Below, in pieces: positions 7,161 through 13,679 of a stretch of 21,292 nt of DNA (positions are counted from its first letter, which is position 1; each line of letters starts with the position of its first letter). Under the pieces are notes generated by a model. That model was given only the letters and a program-made list of their open reading frames with translations. It did no database searches and was not told where the DNA came from. The translations under genes were made by a program, and so were the position numbers. The DNA comes from Sphingobium sp. (GTDB lineage: Bacteria > Pseudomonadota > Alphaproteobacteria > Sphingomonadales > Sphingomonadaceae): contig JASBTC010000326.1 of the NCBI GenBank assembly GCA_030148625.1, positions 1 through 21,292 on the forward strand. The letters are read 5' to 3'.

Positions 7161-7525
7161 GCGATGCGCTCCGCGGCTGCGTCATTCTCCATCGCCAGCA
7201 GAATCGTCGCGGGCAGGGCCGAACGATTGACGACGGCGCGGTCCGTGCCCGGCGCGATCCGGCAGGAATCCCATCGATCGAGCGTCACTTTTTCCCCCTG
7301 GCTGGTCATTTCCACACTGCCTTCGAGCACGACATAGACTTTTTCCAGCGGCGATGTGCTGGCGGCAATGCCACCGCCCGGTTCGATGATCGAAATGGCG
7401 AACCACATGGCGCGCGACGGCCCCGCATCCTTGCCCTGGATGCGCAGGCAGCGCATCGCGACATGGCCAGGCGCCTGATATTCCCGCGCCTCGGCGAAAC
7501 GCGTCACGTGCATCACACCACTCAT
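7157..7525 (-). CDS. Small cupin-domain protein lacking metal-binding histidines
   Basis: 122 residues from ATG 7525. The stop of the upstream MDR gene and this start overlap as ATGA, and the same overlap joins it to the next gene, so translation of the three is probably coupled. A single cupin barrel is recognised from GGGIAASTSPLEKVYVVLEG (50-69) and the second motif IAPGTDRAVVN (90-100). In a canonical cupin the first motif holds HxH and the second a His. Here Ser56, Ser58 and Arg96 stand in those places, so a bound catalytic metal is unlikely. It may be a binding, isomerase-like or sensory cupin. Substrate unknown. Confidence 0.87.
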   Translation of the reverse strand: MSGVMHVTRFAEAREYQAPGHVAMRCLRIQGKDAGPSRAMWFAISIIEPGGGIAASTSPLEKVYVVLEGSVEMTSQGEKVTLDRWDSCRIAPGTDRAVVNRSALPATILLAMENDAAAERIA

Positions 7526-8523
7526 CGCGGCACGATCACCACGCGCTCGCGATCCGAACGCATCACCTTGGCATAGGCGATCGCCGCCTCCTCCAGGCTG
7601 TGCATGCCGTCCGGCTTCACCGTGAAGGGGCGAAGCGCACCGGATTCGAAATGCGGCGCCAGTTCGGTCAGGCAGGCCACGGTCGCGCGGGTATCGAGCG
7701 CGAGCGTGTCGATCCCCAGATACTGATGCTGGCCACGATAGAATTGCAGGATGTCGAAGGGGACGACGCGATCGATCGTACCGATCAGGATCTGACGCCC
7801 ACGACGCGCAAGCCCGTCGGCGGCGGCCTGCATATAGGGGCTGCCGACCGTGTTGTAGATCAGCGATGCGCCCTGTCCATCGGTCAGGTCGCGGATCGCG
7901 GCGCCGACATCGGCGGCGCTCGAATTGATCATCTCGACTTCGGCATTGGCGTGGCCGACATAGGTTTCGTCGCGTCGCGTGACGCCGATCGCGCGTGCGC
8001 CAAGCATCGTCACCATCTGCATCGCGGCCTGGCCGACCTTGCCATTGGCGCCCAGAATCACCACGGCCTCCCCGCGCACGGGCAGGCCGGCGCGTTTCAA
8101 TCCCTCCCAGGCGGTGACGAAGGGCACGCCTGCGGCGCCCGCCTCGATCAGCGAGATATTCTCGGGCTTGCGGGCGATGCAGTCGCCGTCGAGGACCAGA
8201 TGCGTGGCATGCGATCCGTCGCGGCGGATGCCGAGATCGCCGCTTGATCCCCAGACCTCCGCGCCGATCAGCTCGCGTGGGCCATCGACGATCCGACCCG
8301 CGAAATCGCGCCCCGGCGTGCGCGGCCATACCGCATAGGGCATCATGCCGATCGCCGCCTTTACGTCGCTGGGATTAACCGCCGCGCAAGCCACCTCGAT
8401 GATGATCTGGCTTTCGCTGTCGCGCTGCGGCGCACCGTTCTCGATCACCGGAGACAGGCCCTCGACCGTTTCCGCCTTGCTCAGAAGGCGCAGCCTGCGC
8501 GACTGGCTGCAATCGGTTGTCAT
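7522..8523 (-). CDS. Zinc-independent MDR oxidoreductase (quinone oxidoreductase-like)
   Basis: 333 residues from ATG 8523, with a strong AAGGAGA (8532-8538) 8 nt upstream; a longer reading to 8673 would run through the operator and is rejected. The GroES-like N-domain holds AVNPSDVKAAIG (48-59) and GRDFAG (71-76), where the zinc-dependent dehydrogenases have GHE. The structural-zinc Cys cluster is absent, as in the quinone oxidoreductase/enoyl reductase branch. The nucleotide-binding loop is GANGKVGQAAMQM (158-170), and RR at 183-184 after the second strand suggests NADPH. It probably reduces an activated C=C or C=O bond. With a ring-cleavage dioxygenase divergently encoded, reduction of maleylacetate or a related product is a reasonable guess. 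First gene of the leftward unit. Confidence 0.9.
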   Translation of the reverse strand: MTTDCSQSRRLRLLSKAETVEGLSPVIENGAPQRDSESQIIIEVACAAVNPSDVKAAIGMMPYAVWPRTPGRDFAGRIVDGPRELIGAEVWGSSGDLGIRRDGSHATHLVLDGDCIARKPENISLIEAGAAGVPFVTAWEGLKRAGLPVRGEAVVILGANGKVGQAAMQMVTMLGARAIGVTRRDETYVGHANAEVEMINSSAADVGAAIRDLTDGQGASLIYNTVGSPYMQAAADGLARRGRQILIGTIDRVVPFDILQFYRGQHQYLGIDTLALDTRATVACLTELAPHFESGALRPFTVKPDGMHSLEEAAIAYAKVMRSDRERVVIVPR

Positions 8524-8668
8524 AAAAATCGTCTCCTTCTGTCGGTTCGGTTCTGCACAAAGGTCGCGCAACCCTCGAGTTTCAGCCAGATTTCGGCGTG
8601 TGGCGCTATATTCGCTCCACATTCCAGCACCGGCTAAAGTGCATTTTGCATTTTTCGTTTGCATCTTC

Positions 8669-8682
8669 TGCAATCGATTGTA
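8669..8682. promoter_or_regulatory. Putative LacI-family operator (TGCAATCGATTGTA)
   Basis: CAATCGATTG at 8671-8680 is a perfect palindrome flanked by TG and TA, nearly identical to the site at 4949-4961. It sits between the divergent MDR (start 8523) and dioxygenase (start 8804) genes. For the rightward unit, a weak -35 (TTGCAT, 8659-8664) and -10 (TAAAGT, 8681-8686) with 16-nt spacing would bracket it, so a bound repressor would occlude the promoter. TTTGCAT is directly repeated at 8645 and 8658 just to its left. Promoter boxes are low confidence; the palindrome itself is clear. Confidence 0.6.
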
Positions 8683-8719
8683 AAGTCATTCTTGTTCGAG
8701 GCGTTCCAGCGTCATGTGC

Positions 8720-8733
8720 CATTCGGTCGAATG
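8720..8733. promoter_or_regulatory. Candidate operator: 6-2-6 inverted repeat upstream of the dioxygenase
   Basis: CATTCGGTCGAATG is a perfect inverted repeat with 6-bp arms and a 2-bp centre, placed between the LacI-type site and the dioxygenase start. It shares ANTCGNTCGANT with the repeat at 4927-4942 in the other divergent promoter region. It may bind a second regulator or form a small leader hairpin. The remainder of the 280-nt intergenic region holds no gene I can support. Confidence 0.35.
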
Positions 8734-8803
8734 ACGGTACTCGATGATAAGAAAATTACGTGACACCCGCAGGAGGCGGGGCCTGAGCAAGGGAGGCGGG
8801 GCA

Positions 8804-9688
8804 TTGTCCGACCAGATTGAATTGGATCAGGGCGAATCGCAGCCACACGCCGTCACCGATGCAGTGCTGCGTTCGCTCGCGGGAACTGGCGATGCGCGTC
8901 TCCGTCATATCTCCGAAGCGATCACATCGCATCTGCACGATTTCGTTCGCGAGACCGGCCTGACGCGTGAAGAGCTCGATATCGGGCTCGCCTTCCTCAA
9001 CGCCGTAGGCCAGGCGACGACCGCCACCCATAATGAGGCAATCCTGCTGGCCGACGTCTTCGGCCTGACCACGCTCGCCTGTCATGGCGAAGAAGGGCGG
9101 GGGAGCGACGAAGCTCTGCTGGGCCCGTTCTGGCGGATGAACTCACCGGTGACGTCCAATGGCGGCTCGATCGTGCGATCGCTGACGCCCGGCCACCCAC
9201 TCATCGTCGCCGGGCGGATCGTCGATCCGGATGGCGCACCGATCGCCGATGTCGAAGTCGATGTGTGGCAGGCTTCTCCCTGCGGACTCTACGAGAATCA
9301 GGATACGGCGCAGGCGGAAATGAATCTGCGCGGCAAGTTCCGCACCGATGACGATGGCGTCTTCGTGTTCGAGAGCATCATGCCCGCCGGATATCCGGTG
9401 CCGACCCATGGGCCGGTCGGCCGGTTGCTCGAGCTTCAGGGCCGTCACCCGTTCCGTCCGGCACACATCCATTTCCTCGCCTGGAAGCCGGGATACAGGA
9501 CGCTGATCACGCAGATCTTCGTCCAGGACGACGAGCATCTGGGCAGCGATGTCGTTTTCGGCGTGAACGACAATCTGGTCGGCACTTACGAACGGTCCGG
9601 GGACGAAGAGGGGGCACGCTTCAGCCTGAAGCGGACATTCACCATGCATGCGGGGGAATCGCGGCTTCCGCATCCCCCGATCGATTGA
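8804..9688 (+). CDS. Intradiol ring-cleavage dioxygenase, hydroxyquinol 1,2-dioxygenase-like
   Basis: 294 residues from TTG 8804, which has GGGAGG (8791-8796) 7 nt upstream and gives an N-terminus of the length usual for hydroxyquinol dioxygenases. ATG 8744 in the same frame would add 20 very Arg-rich residues and lacks a ribosome site; CTG 8783 after AGGAGG is a third option. The N-terminal dimerisation domain (VTDAVLRSLAGTGDARLRHI) precedes the catalytic barrel with LLGPFWR (105-111). The four non-haem Fe(III) ligands are visible: Tyr163 (GLYENQD), Tyr197 (AGYPVP), His221 and His223 (RPAHIHF). The family opens aromatic diols between the hydroxyls; with hydroxyquinol the product is maleylacetate. 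Exact substrate (hydroxyquinol, catechol or substituted form) is not fixed by sequence. First gene of the long rightward unit. Confidence 0.92.
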   Translation: MSDQIELDQGESQPHAVTDAVLRSLAGTGDARLRHISEAITSHLHDFVRETGLTREELDIGLAFLNAVGQATTATHNEAILLADVFGLTTLACHGEEGRGSDEALLGPFWRMNSPVTSNGGSIVRSLTPGHPLIVAGRIVDPDGAPIADVEVDVWQASPCGLYENQDTAQAEMNLRGKFRTDDDGVFVFESIMPAGYPVPTHGPVGRLLELQGRHPFRPAHIHFLAWKPGYRTLITQIFVQDDEHLGSDVVFGVNDNLVGTYERSGDEEGARFSLKRTFTMHAGESRLPHPPID

Positions 9689-9698
9689 GGGCGATCTG

Positions 9699-10454
9699 AT
9701 GGCTAACGGACTTCAGGGCAGGACGGCGGTGATCATCGGCGGCAACGGCGCGATCGGCGCCGCGACCGCCGCAGTGCTCGCCGATGCCGGCGCCCGCATC
9801 GTGCTCGTCGATCGCGAGGGCGAAGCGGATCGCACCCGGATGCAGGCGACATTGGCCGCATTGTCCGGCACGGGACATGGCATCGCCACCGCCGATATTC
9901 TCGATCACGCCTCGCTCACCCGATTGCGGGATGCCGTTGCAATCGATTGTGAGGATGTGAGCATCCTGATCAACGCCGCAGGTTTCACGAAGCCCGTCGT
10001 CCATGCCGACCTCGAGGCGCTCGACGACGCGCTGATCGACGAGATATTCCGCGTGAACTGGCGCGCCCAGTTCGCCACGATCCGCGCCTTCGCGCCTCTG
10101 CTCAAGGCATCGGGCGACGGCCTGGTCGTTTCGCTGTCCTCGATTGCCGCGTTCACAGCGGTCGGATCGAACATCGCCTATTGCGCGGCCAAGGCGGGGA
10201 TCGACGTCATGACCAAGGCGCTGGCGCGGTCGCTCGCGCCCGAGGTCCGCGTGCTCGCGGTTTCGCCGGGCGTCGTCGACACCGCGTTCGTGCCGGGGCG
10301 CGGCGCCGATTTCAACGCGCGGGTGGAAGCGAGCACGCCGCTCGGCCGCATCGCCACCCCGCACGACATTGCCGACGCGATCCTCGCCTGTGCCACCCAC
10401 CTCCGTTACTCGACCGGACATATCGTCCAGGTCGATGGCGGGCGGGCGCTGTAG
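9699..10454 (+). CDS. Short-chain dehydrogenase/reductase (classical SDR)
   Basis: 251 residues from ATG 9699, with GAGGG (9687-9691) 7 nt upstream and 10 nt after the dioxygenase stop. The classical SDR pattern is complete: nucleotide loop GGNGAIG (14-20), Asp38 at the end of the second strand (LVDRE) pointing to NAD(H) rather than NADP(H), NAAG (92-95), Asn120, and the catalytic Ser148, Tyr161 and Lys165 (YCAAK), then SPGVV (189-193) and the C-terminal VDGGRAL. It oxidises an alcohol or reduces a ketone; the substrate is unknown but should be an intermediate of the same pathway. The gene carries an internal copy of the LacI-type palindrome (codons 80-84). The downstream BKACE gene starts 11 nt after its stop. 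Confidence 0.94.
   Translation: MANGLQGRTAVIIGGNGAIGAATAAVLADAGARIVLVDREGEADRTRMQATLAALSGTGHGIATADILDHASLTRLRDAVAIDCEDVSILINAAGFTKPVVHADLEALDDALIDEIFRVNWRAQFATIRAFAPLLKASGDGLVVSLSSIAAFTAVGSNIAYCAAKAGIDVMTKALARSLAPEVRVLAVSPGVVDTAFVPGRGADFNARVEASTPLGRIATPHDIADAILACATHLRYSTGHIVQVDGGRAL
9938..9951. promoter_or_regulatory. Intragenic copy of the LacI-type palindrome
   Basis: TGCAATCGATTGTG lies inside the SDR gene (codons for V-A-I-D-C) and repeats the 12 bases TGCAATCGATTG of the site at 8669-8680. It lies about 1.27 kb downstream of that site. It could be an auxiliary operator supporting repression by DNA looping or roadblock, or coincidence imposed by the coding sequence. Confidence 0.3.
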
Positions 10455-10465
10455 GAGGGAGCTGG

Positions 10466-11392
10466 ATGTTCCCGATCAACAATCCCGTCGTGCTGACTTG
10501 CGCGATCACGGGCAATCTGACGACACCCGAACAGACGCCGCATCTTCCGGTCACGCCCACACAGATCGCGCAGTCCGCCATCGAAGCCGCCGATGCCGGG
10601 GCAGCCGTCGCTCATATCCATGTCCGCCACCCCGAAACGGGGATGCCGTCGATGGAGATCGCCCATTATCGCGAGGTGGTCGATCGCATCCGCGATGCCC
10701 GACCCGAGCTGATCATCAACCTGACGACGGGGCCGGGCGGCCGCTTCGTCCCGTCGCAGGACGAGCCCCATGTCGCCGCGGCAGGTACCACCCTGTTGCC
10801 GCCGGAGGCGCGTGTCGAACATGTCGCGCTGCTGCGCCCGGACATCTGCACGCTCGATCTCAACACGATGAATTCGGGTGCGGCAGTGGTGATCAACACG
10901 CCCGGCAATGTCCGGCGGATGGCGGCGGTCATTCGCGCAGCCGGCGTGAAGCCGGAGATCGAGTTGTTCGATTCGGGCGACATCGCGCTGCTGCACGATC
11001 TCATCAAGGACGGGACGCTCGATCCCGCGCCTTTGTGTTCGATCGTGACGGGCGTGCGCTACGGTTTCCAGCCGAGTGCTCAGACCGCACTCTATGCATC
11101 GGGATTGCTTCCGGCGGGATCGCTCTGGGCAGCGTTTGGTATCGGCCGCGCGGCATTTCCGATGGTCGCGCAATCGGTGCTTGCCGGCGGGCACGCCCGC
11201 ATCGGCCTCGAAGACACCGTGTATCTCGATCGGGGAGTCCTCGCTCCGTCGAACGCCGCGCTGGTCATCAAGGCGCGGCGGATCGTCGAGGACATGGGCA
11301 GCCATCTGGCGGACTGCGCTACGGCGCGCCGCCTGCTGGGCCTTGGGGGAGGAATCGCTCCCTCCATTTCAAACAAGAAACCACGGGGATAA
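10466..11392 (+). CDS. Beta-keto acid cleavage enzyme (BKACE, DUF849 family)
   Basis: 308 residues from ATG 10466, with AGGAGG (10453-10458) 7 nt upstream. The TIM-barrel family is recognised by TCAITGN near the start, the zinc ligands His50 and His52 (HIHVRHPETGMPS) with Glu249 (IGLEDTVYL), INLTTGPGGR (84-93), EIELFDSGDI (164-173), GVRYGFQP (196-203) and WAAFGIGRAAFPM (221-233). BKACE enzymes transfer the acyl part of a beta-keto acid to CoA from acetyl-CoA, releasing acetoacetate; the founding member Kce acts on 3-keto-5-aminohexanoate in lysine fermentation. Substrate specificity varies widely and cannot be read here. Placement after an intradiol dioxygenase and an SDR suggests an aromatic-derived keto acid, possibly 3-oxoadipate (inference). 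Confidence 0.92.
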   Translation: MFPINNPVVLTCAITGNLTTPEQTPHLPVTPTQIAQSAIEAADAGAAVAHIHVRHPETGMPSMEIAHYREVVDRIRDARPELIINLTTGPGGRFVPSQDEPHVAAAGTTLLPPEARVEHVALLRPDICTLDLNTMNSGAAVVINTPGNVRRMAAVIRAAGVKPEIELFDSGDIALLHDLIKDGTLDPAPLCSIVTGVRYGFQPSAQTALYASGLLPAGSLWAAFGIGRAAFPMVAQSVLAGGHARIGLEDTVYLDRGVLAPSNAALVIKARRIVEDMGSHLADCATARRLLGLGGGIAPSISNKKPRG

Positions 11393-11404
11393 GGGAGACT
11401 AGCG

Positions 11405-13609
11405 GTGAAAAACGGTAGCAGAATCATATTCGGCCTGTTGGCGGCGTCCGGCCTGACGGTTCCGGCGGTTGCACAGACGGAGCCGCAGCCCGCCGAAGAG
11501 ACTGGCGGGCTTGAGGAGATTGTCGTCACGGCGCAGAAGACGCGGGACAATCTGCAGACCGTACCGCTGTCGCTGACGGCTTTCACTGGCGACAGCCTCA
11601 CCCGATCCAACATCGAAAACGTCAAGGATCTGGCGGCGCGCACGCCCAGCCTGAACGTCGACACCTTCTCGCCCGGCCAGCCGCGCTATTTCATCCGCGG
11701 CATCGGCGGAACGGCGGCGGGCTCGGCGCGTGACGCGGCGGTCGGCGTCTTCGTCGATGAGGTCTATATGGGCCGCCCGTCGATGACGAGCACCGACTTC
11801 GTCGATATCGATCGCGTCGAGATCCTGCGCGGGCCGCAGGGCACCTTGTTCGGCCGCAACGTCGTCGGCGGTGCACTGTCCTATTTCACACGCAAGCCCG
11901 ACGACACATTCCGCGCCCAGGCCGCGCTGACCGTCGGCAATTACGACAAGATCGACGGCAGCTTCGCGGTCAGCGGTCCGCTGTCGGAGGGGGTCGCCGC
12001 CAAGCTTTCCTTCTCGTCACGCAATCATGGCGGTTACGCCTTCAACGAAACCACCGGCAGGGACATCGAGACCGAGCATTCCAATGCGGTCCGGTCCGCG
12101 TTGCGTTTCCAGCCGGGCGAGGGCGTCGATATCCAGTTGAACGCTGATTATTCGAAGCTGACCGGAACCGGGAATTGGTGGCATCTGCTGCGCGAGGGGC
12201 CGAATTCTATCGGCAAGGCCAATGCCGATCCCCGGCGCGGGCGCAATTACACCGATGACGGCTTCAACCGGATCCGCAACGGCGGCGTCAGCCTCAATGC
12301 GCGGTTCGATTCCCCGATAGGCGAGATCGCGTCGATCACCGCCTATCGCGAATCGAAGCTGCGCACGCGCGCCAACACCACCGGACTGTTCGTCGCTGAA
12401 CTGACCGATCCCAACCGCAATCAATATCACCACACATTGTTCATCCAGGAGGATGACACCGATTCGAAGCAATTCTCGCAGGAGCTTCGGCTTGCCAGCG
12501 ATATTTCGGACCGGCTGAGCTCGGTGGTCGGCATCTACTATTTCCACGAGAAGGTCGATACGACCAACATCACCGACTATCGTTTCCTGCGCTTCAATTC
12601 GCAGGGCCGCCGTCGCTTCGATGCCAGCAACACCACCGATTCCTATGCGGCCTTCGCCAATCTCGCCTGGGAAGTGACCGATCGCCTGAAGTTGCGCGGC
12701 GGCCTGCGCTGGAGCCGCGACGAAAAGGATCATGTCGTCGTCGCCGGCGGCAACAACTACACCCCCTATCGCAGCGGCGGTGTGATCGTGCCCGGCTTCA
12801 CCGCGCCCGGCCGGGCGGCGTGGAGTGCGCTCACGCCAGCTTTCTCGGTCAATTTCCAGGCGACGCCGACCAAGTTCATCTACGCCTCGGTCTCGCGCGG
12901 TTTCAAGAGCGGCGGCTTCAGCGACACCGAAGTCGAGCGGCTGAGCGCGATGGAGCCTTTCGATCCGGAATTCGCCTGGAATTACGAAGTCGGCCTCAAG
13001 AGCGAATGGCTCGATCGCAGGCTGCGCTTCAACGCTTCGCTCTTCTACACCGACTATACCGACCTGCAGGTCACGGTGATTCGCCAGGTCGATCCCAATT
13101 TCCCACCCTTCGGCGTCACCGGCAATGCCGGCAAGGTCGTGATCAAAGGCGCGGAGCTGGAGATCAACGCTGTTCCGGTCGAGGGTTGGAACCTCTACGG
13201 CACCTATGCCTATACCGATTCCAACATCAAGGAACTGATCAGCGGCACGGCGAACCTGCGCGGCAATCGCCTGCCGCGTGCGCCCAAGCATAAATTCTCG
13301 ATCGGCACATCCTATTCGGTCGATGTGCGGGACAAGGTGCGGATCACCGGGCGTGCCGAATATACCTACAGCTCCAACTTCTATTCCTCGATCCTCAATT
13401 CCCCGGTCGACCAGATCCCCAATCTGAAGAATCTGGATCTGGGGCTGTCCTTCTCCACGCCCGACGACAAATGGTCGCTCGAACTGTGGGGCAAGAACGT
13501 CACCGACCGGCTGAACATCAACACCATCTCCGAAGTCCCGCCGCTCGACGGCTATGCGCAGTTCCAGCCGCCGCGTACCTACGGTGCGACGCTGCGGTTC
13601 CGCTACTGA
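11405..13609 (+). CDS. TonB-dependent outer-membrane receptor
   Basis: 734 residues from GTG 11405, preceded by AAGGGAG (11391-11397). A signal peptide ends near AVAQ (residues 21-24). A TonB-box-like EEIVVTAQK (37-45) precedes the plug domain (VPLSLTAFTGDSL, FIRGIGG, VGVFVDEVYMGR, DRVEILRGPQGTLFGRN at 136-152). The rest is a beta-barrel ending in YGATLRFRY with the aromatic C-terminal residue required for outer-membrane assembly. It is of the sphingomonad type that imports organic substrates as well as iron chelates. Lying between the catabolic enzymes and the secreted amidohydrolases, it most likely takes up the substrate of this island rather than a siderophore. It follows BKACE by 12 nt. 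Confidence 0.95.
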   Translation: MKNGSRIIFGLLAASGLTVPAVAQTEPQPAEETGGLEEIVVTAQKTRDNLQTVPLSLTAFTGDSLTRSNIENVKDLAARTPSLNVDTFSPGQPRYFIRGIGGTAAGSARDAAVGVFVDEVYMGRPSMTSTDFVDIDRVEILRGPQGTLFGRNVVGGALSYFTRKPDDTFRAQAALTVGNYDKIDGSFAVSGPLSEGVAAKLSFSSRNHGGYAFNETTGRDIETEHSNAVRSALRFQPGEGVDIQLNADYSKLTGTGNWWHLLREGPNSIGKANADPRRGRNYTDDGFNRIRNGGVSLNARFDSPIGEIASITAYRESKLRTRANTTGLFVAELTDPNRNQYHHTLFIQEDDTDSKQFSQELRLASDISDRLSSVVGIYYFHEKVDTTNITDYRFLRFNSQGRRRFDASNTTDSYAAFANLAWEVTDRLKLRGGLRWSRDEKDHVVVAGGNNYTPYRSGGVIVPGFTAPGRAAWSALTPAFSVNFQATPTKFIYASVSRGFKSGGFSDTEVERLSAMEPFDPEFAWNYEVGLKSEWLDRRLRFNASLFYTDYTDLQVTVIRQVDPNFPPFGVTGNAGKVVIKGAELEINAVPVEGWNLYGTYAYTDSNIKELISGTANLRGNRLPRAPKHKFSIGTSYSVDVRDKVRITGRAEYTYSSNFYSSILNSPVDQIPNLKNLDLGLSFSTPDDKWSLELWGKNVTDRLNINTISEVPPLDGYAQFQPPRTYGATLRFRY

Positions 13610-13622
13610 GCGATGCGGACCC

Positions 13623-13647
13623 GGCCGGGCGCGTCCTGCGCCCGACC
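13623..13647 (+). other. GC-rich intercistronic hairpin
   Basis: CGGGCGC (13626-13632) and GCGCCCG (13638-13644) form a perfect 7-bp stem around a 5-nt loop, extended by an outer GG/CC pair after one mismatch. It lies between the receptor stop (13609) and the GTG start of the next gene (13680). No T-tract follows, so it is not a typical intrinsic terminator; it could stabilise or partly attenuate the transcript between receptor and hydrolase genes. Confidence 0.45.
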
Positions 13648-13679
13648 ATATGAAAAGAAACGGGTTGTGGAGGGTGCAA

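Noticed and set aside
8524..8673. 50-residue N-terminal extension of the MDR oxidoreductase
   Set aside because: It would run into the operator, while ATG 8523 has a near-consensus ribosome site and a normal family N-terminus.
9678..9687. CGATCGATTG at the dioxygenase stop as a fourth LacI-type site
   Set aside because: It has one mismatch from the palindrome, loses symmetry, and is explained by the coding end and stop codon; GATCGAT-type words are common in this DNA.
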